Source: Sphingomonadales bacterium 28-55-16
GTDB taxonomy: Bacteria > Pseudomonadota > Alphaproteobacteria > Sphingomonadales > Sphingomonadaceae
Reading direction: 5' to 3'
Assembly: GCA_002278855.1 (NCBI GenBank)
Contig: NCGG01000006.1
Location: forward strand, 62,001-126,000
Length of the DNA stretch: 64,000 nucleotides
In this document: piece by piece, positions 56,720 through 64,000 of the stretch
How positions within the stretch are numbered: the first letter of the stretch is position 1
How the letters are laid out: every line of letters begins with the position of its first letter
The notes under the pieces: model-generated
What the model saw: only the letters and a program-made list of their open reading frames with translations
What the model was told of the DNA's origin: nothing
Databases searched by the model: none
Made by a program: the position numbers and the translations under genes

Positions 56720-56992
56720 ATGCTGAAGTCATTCACCGCCTTATCGGCACTTCTACTTTCACCCGCCGTAATGGCGCAAGATGCGTCCCCGCCAAGCGGC
56801 GGCACGCCACAACCAGAACAGATTGTCGCGTTCATGGACGCCGATAAGGACGGCTTCATCGCAAAAGACGAAGCACAAGGGCCATTGGTTCAATATTTCG
56901 GAATGGTCGATGCGGACAAAGACGACAAGATTTCCTTGGTCGAATTGAAAACCGCTATGGAAGCCATGCGTCCGCCTGAACCTGCGCAGTGA
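56720..56992 (+). CDS. Small secreted EF-hand protein
   Basis: The 90-residue protein has a signal peptide MLKSFTALSALLLSPAVMAQ. Two EF-hand loops follow, DADKDGFIAKDE (about residues 40-51) and DADKDDKISLVE (about 64-75), each with the calcium-coordinating Asp and Glu pattern. It is expected to bind calcium in the periplasm. The partner or target is unknown. An AAAGGA site supports ATG 56720. The gene follows the PhzF gene by 35 bases and converges with the cyclophilin gene. Confidence 0.82.
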   Translation: MLKSFTALSALLLSPAVMAQDASPPSGGTPQPEQIVAFMDADKDGFIAKDEAQGPLVQYFGMVDADKDDKISLVELKTAMEAMRPPEPAQ

Positions 56993-57071
56993 TGATGCAG
57001 GTACAAGCTACCTGAAGATTACAGGCATAAAGCGCGCGGGAGACCAATTGGCCTCCCGCGCGTTTCTATTT

Positions 57072-57521
57072 TTAAGCTACGGTCGCCTTGCGGATAACGC
57101 CTGGGTTCGCAGGTGGCTCACCCTTTGGCAAAGCGTCCACATGCTCCATACCGCTAATCACTTGGCCCCAGACGGTGTACTGGCGGTCCAAAAAGGTTGC
57201 GTCGTCAAAGCAGATGAAGAACTGGCTGTTGGCGGTGTTCGGATCATTTGTCCGCGCCATGGAGCATACGCCGCGTACATGTGGCTCGGCATTAAATTCT
57301 TGCTTCAGATTTGGCTTGGACGATCCGCCCATGCCGGTGCCATTGGGGCAACCGCCTTGCGCCATGAAACCAGGAATAACGCGATGGAATTTCACGCCGT
57401 CGTAAAAACCTTCGCCAGCAAGTTCCGTGATGCGGGCAACATGATTAGGTGCCAAATCAGGGCGAAGCTTGATGACAACGTCGCCGCTGTCGAGTGAGAG
57501 AGTAAGTGTTTCATCGGCCAT
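57072..57521 (-). CDS. Cyclophilin-type peptidyl-prolyl isomerase
   Basis: The 149-residue cytoplasmic cyclophilin carries the active-site Arg in KFHRVIPGFMAQGG, followed by GMGGSSKPNLKQEFNAEPHVRG, SMARTNDPNTANSQFFI and the D-x-T-W-region LDRQYTVWGQVISGMEHVDAL. It has no signal peptide. It speeds proline isomerisation during folding. It is a single gene, divergent from mgtE across 156 bases with two palindromes. Confidence 0.95.
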   Translation of the reverse strand: MADETLTLSLDSGDVVIKLRPDLAPNHVARITELAGEGFYDGVKFHRVIPGFMAQGGCPNGTGMGGSSKPNLKQEFNAEPHVRGVCSMARTNDPNTANSQFFICFDDATFLDRQYTVWGQVISGMEHVDALPKGEPPANPGVIRKATVA

Positions 57522-57555
57522 ATTGATGTTCCTTCAGGCTTGAAAAATAGATGAC

Positions 57556-57586
57556 GGTTGCCCTAGGGGAACCATCGCACCGGTGC
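57556..57586. promoter_or_regulatory. Two adjacent palindromes between cyclophilin and mgtE
   Basis: GGTTGCCCTAGGGGAACC (57556-57573) is an 18-base palindrome with 16 matching bases. GCACCGGTGC (57577-57586) is a perfect 10-base palindrome starting 3 bases later. They lie about 90 bases before mgtE and 35 bases before the cyclophilin start on the other strand. They could be operator sites or parts of a leader; no factor is known to me. Confidence 0.35.
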
Positions 57587-57677
57587 AAAGCCAAAATCAT
57601 TGCATTTTGACGCTGCCTGCTTAGGAGGGGCCCAGCTTTAACATTTGGTTCCAAATTGAAAAACGGGAGGCCCGCAC

Positions 57678-59087
57678 ATGACCAGCGATATCGCCGACCC
57701 GAACATCATCGACCCCGAAATTGTCGAAACGCTGGACGAGGACAACCGCCTTACCCGTGACTATGTCGACCGCGTTCTGGATGCTGTCGAAGAGGGCAAT
57801 CTCGACGAAGTCTACCGTCTTGTTGAACCACTCCACGAAGCCGACATAGCCGACCTTCTCGAACTAACGCCATCCGAAAGGCGTGGTGAGCTCGCGATCA
57901 GCCTTGGCGACTTGATGAGCGCCGAAGTGCTGGCCGAGGTCAATGATTATGTCCGTGAGGATATTATTGACGCTCTGCCTGCTGCACAGGTTGCCGAGCT
58001 CGCAGGGCAACTTGATACCGACGATGCCGTTGCGATTATCGAGGATATGGAGGCAGAGGACCAGCAAGCGGTTCTTGCCGAGCTGGACCCCGAAGACCGC
58101 GCTGTCATTGAAGACGCGCTGTCCTATCCCGACGAATCGGCGGGTCGAATCATGCAACGCGAATTGGTCGCGGTGCCCGAACATATGACCGTGGGTCAGC
58201 TCATCGATTATCTGCGCGATCATCAGGATCTGACGACCGAATTCTGGGAAATCTTCGTTGTCGACCCGCAGCACAGGCCCGTGGGCACATGTAAGCTAAG
58301 CTGGATCATGCGCAGCCAGCGCAAGGTACCCGTCAGCGAAATCATGATGCATGAACAGACGCTCATCCCGGTCGATATGGATCAGGAAGAGGTTGCGTTA
58401 CGCTTTCAGAAATACGCTTTGATCTCCGCCGCTGTCGTCGATGGCTCTGGCCGGTTGGTGGGCGTCATCACAGCCGATGACATCGTCCACATCGTTCAGG
58501 AAGAAGCGGACGAAGATATCCTCCGTCTGTCCGGCGCTGGCGATGGCGATATCAACGAACCCATCGCCGACAGTTATAAAGCGCGCGTGCGGTGGCTGAT
58601 CGCGAATCTGGGGACAGCCTTGGTTGCATCGAGCGTCATCAGTTTCTTTGGCGCTGCCATTGAACAGATGGTCGCGCTCGCTGTGCTGATGCCTATCGTG
58701 GCAGGTGTCGGCGGCAATGCCGGCACGCAGACTTTGGCCGTTACGGTCCGTGCGATTGCGACGAACCAGCTAACCGATTCGAATACCCGCCGCGCTATTG
58801 AGCGCGAAATGGCCATTGCGTTCATGAACGGCGCAACAATAGCCGCAATTGCAGGCATTGGTGTGACTTTCTGGTTTCAGAATTTTCATCTGGGCTTTGT
58901 CATCGCGGCGGCAATGCAATGTAACATCCTGCTCGCCGGATTTGCCGGGGTTTTCATTCCTGTAATGCTCGACAGGTTCGACCAAGACCCCGCCGTTGCC
59001 AGCTCCATCTTCGTGACGATGATTACAGATTCAATGGGCTTCCTAATTTTTCTAGGCCTTGCCGTCTTTAGCGGCCTTGCTGGTTAA
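57678..59087 (+). CDS. mgtE: Magnesium transporter MgtE
   Basis: The 469-residue transporter begins with the soluble N domain (helical, HEADIADLLELTPSERRGELAISL). Two CBS domains follow at about residues 155-275 (HMTVGQLIDYLRDH; ALISAAVVDGSGRLVGVITADDIVHIV). Five helices form the pore, with the GGNAGTQTLAVTVRAIA signature. It conducts Mg2+ under control of the CBS domains. A GGGAGG ribosome site precedes ATG 57678. The DUF1489 gene follows on the same strand. Confidence 0.95.
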   Translation: MTSDIADPNIIDPEIVETLDEDNRLTRDYVDRVLDAVEEGNLDEVYRLVEPLHEADIADLLELTPSERRGELAISLGDLMSAEVLAEVNDYVREDIIDALPAAQVAELAGQLDTDDAVAIIEDMEAEDQQAVLAELDPEDRAVIEDALSYPDESAGRIMQRELVAVPEHMTVGQLIDYLRDHQDLTTEFWEIFVVDPQHRPVGTCKLSWIMRSQRKVPVSEIMMHEQTLIPVDMDQEEVALRFQKYALISAAVVDGSGRLVGVITADDIVHIVQEEADEDILRLSGAGDGDINEPIADSYKARVRWLIANLGTALVASSVISFFGAAIEQMVALAVLMPIVAGVGGNAGTQTLAVTVRAIATNQLTDSNTRRAIEREMAIAFMNGATIAAIAGIGVTFWFQNFHLGFVIAAAMQCNILLAGFAGVFIPVMLDRFDQDPAVASSIFVTMITDSMGFLIFLGLAVFSGLAG

Positions 59088-59111
59088 CCGCCGAGTTCCC
59101 AAATAACACGC

Positions 59112-59516
59112 ATGCCCCTGAACATGACCAAAATCGCCTTTGGTGCGGAAAGCCCGAAGCATTTGCGTGAGCGACTTGCGGCTTATGCCCAAGACGGCGA
59201 GGTGCGCATCACCACCCGCTATTTACCCAAACGCGTCGCCGAAATGGCGGGCGGATCATTATATTGGATCCACACGCACACGATTATCGGCAGAAGCCCG
59301 ATCATTGGTTTCATGGAGAATGGCGCTGGCCGTCATTGGATACGCATTCAACCACGCCTGATCGCGGTCCGCTCAACACCCAAGCGCGCGCATCAGGGCT
59401 GGCGCTATCTTGAAGACGCCAACGCCCCGCCGGATCTCGATTCGGTGGAAACTGATGGCCGAGATGAAATGTCGCCCAAGATGCTGCGTGAATTGATGAA
59501 AATGGGGCTGGTTTAG
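59112..59516 (+). CDS. DUF1489 family protein
   Basis: The 134-residue soluble protein begins MPLNMTKIAFGAESPKHLRER and has TRYLPKRVAEMAGGSLYWIHTHTIIGRSPIIGF and RHWIRIQPRLIAVRSTPKRAHQGWRYLE, a good fit with DUF1489. Family members are found across alphaproteobacteria; their function is not known. It follows mgtE by 24 bases and may share its transcript. It converges with the FrnE-like gene. Confidence 0.85.
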   Translation: MPLNMTKIAFGAESPKHLRERLAAYAQDGEVRITTRYLPKRVAEMAGGSLYWIHTHTIIGRSPIIGFMENGAGRHWIRIQPRLIAVRSTPKRAHQGWRYLEDANAPPDLDSVETDGRDEMSPKMLRELMKMGLV

Positions 59517-59525
59517 CGTCGGCCC

Positions 59526-60197
59526 CTAGGCCGCTGCGCGCTTGGCCAACACCTTATTGATGACATCGGCAAATGTCTCTGCACTTTGCGCGCCGGGGAC
59601 CATATATTTCTGGTCGAAAATGATGGCAGGAACGCCCGTGATATTCTGGTCGGTCCAATGCGCCATTTCCGCGCGCACGCTGGCCGTCAGCGCGGCGTCG
59701 TTGATCCATGCCAATGCGACGGCGCGGTCCATGCCTTGCGCCTCTGCAATATCGCATAGCGTTTCGGTATTGCTTACATCGCGGCGGTCCTGAAAATAAG
59801 CATTGAACAGCGCCATTTTCAAAGCAGTTTGCGCACGCCATCCCCGTTCGCTGCCAAAGATAGTCAGCAATTTGTGCGCATTGAACGTATTGTAGATGCG
59901 CATTCCGTCGCCATAGTTGAAGGCGAAGCCAAGGCCATCCCCAATGTCGGATAGCCTTTGGCGGTTAGCGCGGCTTTGTTCAGGCGTGCTGCCATATTTG
60001 CGCGCGATATGCTCTGCCGTATCTTCGCCTTCCGGCGGCATATTCGGGTTCAGTTCAAACGGGTGCCAGTGCGTTTCGGCCGAGATATCTTGTCCGACAA
60101 GTGTGAGCGCCTTTTCAACCTGCTTAAGGCCAATGATGCACCATGGGCATACCACGTCCGACACGATGTCGATACGCAAGGGAACGGAACCCACCAT
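59526..60197 (-). CDS. DsbA-family oxidoreductase (FrnE-like)
   Basis: The 223-residue protein has the thioredoxin-like motif C-P-W-C in SDVVCPWCIIGLKQVEKA, and no signal peptide. LNPNMPPEGEDTAEHIARKYG and later GVPAIIFDQKYMVPGAQSAETF are FrnE/2-hydroxychromene-2-carboxylate isomerase features. It probably acts in cytoplasmic redox balance. ATG 60197 overlaps the nudC stop as TGATG, a common coupling; a longer reading from ATG 60212 is less likely. Confidence 0.88.
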   Translation of the reverse strand: MVGSVPLRIDIVSDVVCPWCIIGLKQVEKALTLVGQDISAETHWHPFELNPNMPPEGEDTAEHIARKYGSTPEQSRANRQRLSDIGDGLGFAFNYGDGMRIYNTFNAHKLLTIFGSERGWRAQTALKMALFNAYFQDRRDVSNTETLCDIAEAQGMDRAVALAWINDAALTASVRAEMAHWTDQNITGVPAIIFDQKYMVPGAQSAETFADVINKVLAKRAAA

Positions 60198-61066
60198 CAC
60201 TGCGACACCCAATGTCGCAACAGGCTGTGCGCAACGGCAAACGGTGGCGGTGCATTGAAGCGGCGATCAGATGCGCCCTCCAACGCGGCCATGGCCTCAT
60301 CTTTGGTCACCCACATCGCATCTTCAATCTCGTCCGTGTCGAGCGTGAGTGCGTCGTCCAGCGCATCTGCGGTGCACGCAATCATCAACTGCGATCCGCC
60401 AAATGGCCATGGCTGGCTGGTGACATAACGCACCGCCCCACAGGTAACGCCAGCCTCCTCATGGATTTCACGGCGCACTGCCTCTTCAATGCATTCACCG
60501 GGCTCCAGAAAGCCCGCGAGCGCGGAATAATTGCCTGGCGGGAAACGCGACTGCCGCCCGACCAATGCCTTGCCTTCAAATTCCGCCAGCATGATGACGA
60601 CGGGGTCCGTGCGCGGAAAATGTTCCTTTTGACAATTGCCGCATTTCCGGCCCCAACCAGCACGGAACAGCAACGTCGCTTCGCCGCAGCGTCCGCAAAA
60701 GCGGTGGCCATTATGCCATTCGATAAGGCTGCGTGCAGTGCCGTAGATCGCAGCGTCTTCGGCTGGCAGCATCGATAATGCCCGCCAAATGGCCGGTGAA
60801 CGAAACGCATCACCCGTAGCATCCGCAACGGCCACAAAATGCGGCTTGCCGTCAGCAAGGCCAAGCAAGATCAGCTCTTCCGAACCCTCAAGCTCGGCAA
60901 AAGAATGCCAGTGGAGCCCGCCGGTATCGCTGACCCGCGGGTCAAGCCCATCAAGGCCAAGCACGCGCGCGCGCCAGTCGCCCAGCAGCGCGCCATAAGC
61001 TTCTGCATCGTTGCGGACACGATCGGCACGATCGAGCGGCGAGCCCGTAAAACCAGGAGCCATCAT
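60197..61066 (-). CDS. nudC: NADH pyrophosphatase (NAD-capped RNA hydrolase) NudC
   Basis: The 289-residue Nudix enzyme cleaves NADH and NAD-capped RNA. The zinc ribbon is formed by CGRCGEATLLF and CGNCQKEHFPR. The Nudix box GFLEPGECIEEAVRREIHEEAGV and the NudC-specific SQPWPFGGSQLM are complete. It lies between the serine hydrolase gene (4 bases away) and the FrnE-like gene, which overlaps its stop. An alternative start is the second Met. Confidence 0.95.
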   Translation of the reverse strand: MMAPGFTGSPLDRADRVRNDAEAYGALLGDWRARVLGLDGLDPRVSDTGGLHWHSFAELEGSEELILLGLADGKPHFVAVADATGDAFRSPAIWRALSMLPAEDAAIYGTARSLIEWHNGHRFCGRCGEATLLFRAGWGRKCGNCQKEHFPRTDPVVIMLAEFEGKALVGRQSRFPPGNYSALAGFLEPGECIEEAVRREIHEEAGVTCGAVRYVTSQPWPFGGSQLMIACTADALDDALTLDTDEIEDAMWVTKDEAMAALEGASDRRFNAPPPFAVAHSLLRHWVSQ

Positions 61067-61070
61067 CGGA

Positions 61071-62372
61071 TCAGGCTGGCAGACCTAGGTCCTGCACGAC
61101 CCATTTGGCGAAATCTGCGTGGAACGGATAAACATTGCTTGGCATATATTGCGCCATGCAAACCGCGCGCAACTTGCGCTTGGGATTGACAAAGGCGACC
61201 GTTCCGGCTGCGCCACCCCAGCCAAATACGCCATCATTAACGCCTTTGCCTGACCGACCACCTGCGCCAAAGCCTGCGCCATCGGCAAAAGTGCCGTCGG
61301 TAGAAACAGCAGCCGGCAACAGGTCGGACATGGCCAACTTTGCGGTCTCGGTCGACATGATCCGCACACCATCAAGTTCACCATAATTGGCCAGCATGTT
61401 CAGGAAACGATCATAATCGCGCGCCGAAGTCACAAGGCCAGCACCGCCAAAGGCGAAAGCGGGCTTGTCGAGGTAAATGCTCGTCGCCGCAGGATCGATT
61501 GGAAACAGCACGCCATTCACGGGCGCGTAGTTTGACACCAAGCGTTTTGCTTCCGACGCCGGAACCTGAAAATAACTGCTGTTCATTTTAAGCGGTGCAA
61601 AGATGCGGGTCTTGAGGAAGGCTTCAAAATCCATTCCGCTTGCAACTTCAATGACGCGGCCAAGCAGATCGAGTGAGATGGAATAGCTCCACTTTGTGCC
61701 CGGTTCGGCAATCAAGGGCAGCTTCGCCAAACGCTCGGAGAATGTCTTAAGGTCAGGGGTCGGCTTGCTCGCCGGCTGACCGGGGATGGGAAAACGGCTG
61801 ACGATACCGGGCGTGATGCCATTATCGAGATAGGCCTGCAGCAATGGCCCCTTGGTAACGATTGAATATCCAAGCCCCGCTGTGTGCGTCAAAAGGTGGC
61901 GGACAGTAATTTGGGCCTTCGCTGGAACCGCATCCATGCTTTTTTCTGGATCGGTGAGAACCGTCATATTGGCAAATTCGGGCAGAAATTCCGAAATCGG
62001 TTGGTCTAGCTTCATCTTGCCTTCGCCAACCAGTATCATCGCCGCCATGCCCGTGATAGGCTTGGTCATCGAATAAACGCGCCACAAGCTATCAATATCA
62101 ACAGGCGTTTTCTCACCCAATCCTTGCGTTCCAACCGCAATCACATCGGGCATGCCGGCTGCACGGCCAATCGTGGCCAGAACACCGGGCAGCTTACCCG
62201 ACGAGACATAGCTTTCAAACTGTGTCCGGATAGTGGGATATAGATCCGCCGCACGCGCCCAAGCGCGCGCAGGCGCGAATGCACCGATAGCGCCAACGGC
62301 TGCCAATTGGCCGCCCCATGCCAAAAAGCCGCGCCGACCAATCATTGCCTGACCACTATTTTGCACGCTCAT
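61071..62372 (-). CDS. Serine hydrolase, beta-lactamase/esterase family
   Basis: The 433-residue protein has a Tat-type signal (IGRRGFLAWGGQLAAVGAIGA). The nucleophile motif is S-M-T-K in WRVYSMTKPITGMAAM, with a Tyr motif YSIS in KWSYSISLDLLGRVIE, as in EstB-type carboxylesterases and class C relatives. WGGAAGTVAFVNPKRKL replaces the KTG box. It is more likely an esterase than an antibiotic resistance enzyme. GGAGAG precedes ATG 62372, which overlaps the mutY stop by 4 bases. Confidence 0.87.
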   Translation of the reverse strand: MSVQNSGQAMIGRRGFLAWGGQLAAVGAIGAFAPARAWARAADLYPTIRTQFESYVSSGKLPGVLATIGRAAGMPDVIAVGTQGLGEKTPVDIDSLWRVYSMTKPITGMAAMILVGEGKMKLDQPISEFLPEFANMTVLTDPEKSMDAVPAKAQITVRHLLTHTAGLGYSIVTKGPLLQAYLDNGITPGIVSRFPIPGQPASKPTPDLKTFSERLAKLPLIAEPGTKWSYSISLDLLGRVIEVASGMDFEAFLKTRIFAPLKMNSSYFQVPASEAKRLVSNYAPVNGVLFPIDPAATSIYLDKPAFAFGGAGLVTSARDYDRFLNMLANYGELDGVRIMSTETAKLAMSDLLPAAVSTDGTFADGAGFGAGGRSGKGVNDGVFGWGGAAGTVAFVNPKRKLRAVCMAQYMPSNVYPFHADFAKWVVQDLGLPA

Positions 62373-63445
62373 ATTCTCTCTCCTGCGTTTAAAGCTGCCT
62401 CTGCTGCTTTTCTGAATACGGTCGGCAGGCCAGCCTTGTCGAGCGATTTTAACGGCCACCATTCGCCCTCGCCAGGGTCAGCAGCACCTGTTGGCCATGC
62501 CGTAACGGCAATGTCGAGAAGAAGCGAAAAATGGGTGAATATGTGCGCCACCTGCTTGGGTAATTGGCGCCATGCCGCCGGCGCAGGCGGTGTAGAATGA
62601 CCATCGACGCGCGCGGTCCATTGGTCGTCCGGCAAGGCACGCATGCCCGCGAGCAGACCTTTGTCATGACGACGTATGAGCCAAACCTGGCCGTCCCGCT
62701 CTATCCAGTAAACACGCCCCGTTCGCTGGGGCTTCGCTGCCTTGGGGGTTTTTGCCGGGTAAACTTCAGGATTGCCGAGCCGCAGCGCGTCACAGGCAAA
62801 GGCAAGCGGGCACAAAAAGCATGATGGCGTCCGCACCGAACACAGGCCAGCGCCCAAATCCATCATGGCCTGCGCGAAATCCCCTGCACGGCTGTCGGGT
62901 GTAATGCGACCGGTGGCTGCACGTATCAGTGGCTTTGACTGCGGCAATGGGATGGAAATCGCAAATAACCGCGACACCACACGCTCGACATTGGCATCCA
63001 CAACCACCGCCCTTTGCCCGAACGCAATCGCCGCAATCGCGGCGGCGGTATAGGGGCCAATACCGGGCAACGTCAGCAATTCAGCCTCTGTTTCCGGTAA
63101 TTGGCCTTTATGCTCTGCCACCACCACCCGCGCACATTTGAGCAAATTGCGCGCGCGGGCATAATAACCAAGGCCCGCCCATGCCGCCATAATGTCGGCG
63201 TCTTCTGCCGCGGCCAACGCCGCAAAGCTCGGCCAGCTTTGCGTGAACTTTTGGAAATAGGAACCAACCGCTGCAACCGTCGTTTGCTGCAACATGATTT
63301 CCGACAACCAGACATGATAAGGGTTGGCAAACCCGGTACCCGGCGGCGTACGCCATGGAAGGGTGCGGGCGTGCACGTCATAATGTGCCAGCAATTGCCG
63401 GGCGATATCCCCAGAATAATGGTCTGATTGTTGGACGTCTGGCAT
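62369..63445 (-). CDS. mutY: A/G-specific adenine glycosylase MutY
   Basis: The 358-residue enzyme removes A mispaired with 8-oxoG. The catalytic region WLSEIMLQQTTVAAVGSYF, HhH motif LPGIGPYTAAAIAAIAFGQ followed by VVVDANVERVV, and the cluster C-x6-C-x2-C-x5-C in LCSVRTPSCFLCPLAFAC are present. The Nudix-like C-terminal domain ends the protein. ATG 63445 is chosen; 63457 is an alternative. Its start abuts the divergent DUF721 gene. It heads mutY-serine hydrolase-nudC-FrnE-like. Confidence 0.95.
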   Translation of the reverse strand: MPDVQQSDHYSGDIARQLLAHYDVHARTLPWRTPPGTGFANPYHVWLSEIMLQQTTVAAVGSYFQKFTQSWPSFAALAAAEDADIMAAWAGLGYYARARNLLKCARVVVAEHKGQLPETEAELLTLPGIGPYTAAAIAAIAFGQRAVVVDANVERVVSRLFAISIPLPQSKPLIRAATGRITPDSRAGDFAQAMMDLGAGLCSVRTPSCFLCPLAFACDALRLGNPEVYPAKTPKAAKPQRTGRVYWIERDGQVWLIRRHDKGLLAGMRALPDDQWTARVDGHSTPPAPAAWRQLPKQVAHIFTHFSLLLDIAVTAWPTGAADPGEGEWWPLKSLDKAGLPTVFRKAAEAALNAGERI

Positions 63446-63455
63446 GAAAAAGGGC

Positions 63456-64000
63456 ATGGATGAGGCAATGGATAAAGGCAAGTCAGCAACACCGCCAAAA
63501 GGCACCAAAAAGGCACTGACGCCCAAAACATTTCAGCGCCCGCGCGGTGGAGAGGCCCGCGCCGTGTCCGCGCTGATGCCCGATATTGGCCGCGCGGCAT
63601 TTCGCCGGTTCGGCTTCGTGCAAAGCTCGGTCGTGAGCCGTTGGGATGAAATTGTTGGCGCGCGCTACGCCGCTGTATCCGCGCCAGAAGCCATCCGCTT
63701 TCCGGTGGGCAAGAAATCCGAAGGGACACTTGAGCTGACCGTAGAAGGCGCGCACGCCACTATGATCCAGCATGTGCTTCCTGAAATCATTGAACGTGTG
63801 AACCGTTTTTTCGGTTATGGCGCGGTCACACGGGTTAAGGTTCGGCAAGGCCCCGTATCCAAACCGAAGCCACGGCAGCCATCACCTCCACCCATGCTAA
63901 AACCTGTACCTATGGAACTGGGCGAATCTTTGCGCGAAATTGGCGACCCTGAGCTGTTTGCCGTTCTGGAAAGCCTTGCAAAAAGCCTTGCCAAAGATGG
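63456..64000 (+). CDS. DUF721/DciA family protein, N-terminal part (runs off the right edge)
   Basis: The reading frame from ATG 63456 is open to the end of the window, about 181 residues. A basic N-terminal tail (DKGKSATPPKGTKKALTPK) is followed by AFRRFGFVQSSVVSRWDEIVGARYA and IRFPVGKKSEGTLELTVEGAHATMIQH, the DUF721 domain. DciA loads the replicative helicase in many bacteria. A Pro-rich linker and an acidic C-terminal part follow. ATGs at 63444 and 63468 are alternative starts. The gene is divergent from mutY. Confidence 0.82.
   Translation, partial: MDEAMDKGKSATPPKGTKKALTPKTFQRPRGGEARAVSALMPDIGRAAFRRFGFVQSSVVSRWDEIVGARYAAVSAPEAIRFPVGKKSEGTLELTVEGAHATMIQHVLPEIIERVNRFFGYGAVTRVKVRQGPVSKPKPRQPSPPPMLKPVPMELGESLREIGDPELFAVLESLAKSLAKD

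Overview
The window is a stretch of core chromosome from an alphaproteobacterium. It is most likely a member of the Sphingomonadales, close to Sphingopyxis or Sphingorhabdus. The evidence is protein similarity as I remember it, plus gene order: F1 ATP synthase genes without Fo genes beside them, an AtpD with a long Ala/Lys/Pro tail, an epsilon subunit of only 86 residues, a cobA-DUF2849-sulfite reductase-DUF934-cysH operon, and palindromic repeats of the GTCATCCTGAA...TTCAGGATGAC type. Coding density is very high, genes in a run often overlap by 4 to 11 bases, and base composition looks even throughout. I saw no rRNA, tRNA, CRISPR array, insertion sequence, prophage, toxin-antitoxin or defence locus.

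Layout. Bases 1-9.2 kb: a truncated secreted protein, shikimate kinase and 3-dehydroquinate synthase (aroKB), a leftward radA-cvpA-NifU-like-KefB-like group, and a large patatin-like protein. 9.2-16.3 kb: the heat-shock block dnaK-dnaJ and hrcA-grpE, with a lipoprotein and a MATE exporter between them. 16.3-19.9 kb: rph, rdgB, hemW and xerC. 19.8-27.3 kb: dedA, gshB, yraN and rsmI leftward, an LpoA-like lipoprotein, then def/recR facing fmt-truA, and a DNA methyltransferase-type repair protein. 27.3-33.2 kb: a dienelactone hydrolase and atpHAGDC. 33.2-40.6 kb: an SH3 protein, a 2-hydroxyacid dehydrogenase, amt, a decayed PilZ gene, a nitronate monooxygenase-like flavoprotein, a GT4 glycosyltransferase and SelO. 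40.7-44.6 kb: the sulfur assimilation operon. 44.6-48.9 kb: a thioesterase, a PGPGW protein and rpmH-rnpA-yidD-yidC-engB. 48.9-56.7 kb: a GST, then aroC, a membrane protein, fabI, YihY and a CbpA-like DnaJ leftward, an ABA4-like protein, then pdxH, a CDF exporter and PhzF rightward. 56.7-64 kb: an EF-hand protein, cyclophilin, mgtE, DUF1489, FrnE-like, nudC, a serine hydrolase, mutY and the start of a DciA/DUF721 gene.

How the genes fit together. The window carries three shikimate pathway genes (aroK, aroB, aroC). It has both main chaperone machines of the DnaK system plus their likely repressor HrcA. The catalytic half of ATP synthase is complete. The route from APS to sulfide is nearly complete, including siroheme methylation. 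The membrane protein insertion set (yidD, yidC) sits beside L34 and the RNase P protein.

I found no convincing new multi-gene system. The most unusual items are small: an exact 30-base in-frame duplication inside the ribosomal protein L34 gene, a 29-base-arm hairpin inside the atp operon, a 15-base-pair hairpin between dnaK and dnaJ, a palindromic repeat that supplies the end of rnpA, a nitronate monooxygenase-like protein with a four-cysteine tail, a NifU-like scaffold lacking ligand residues, and a decayed PilZ gene.
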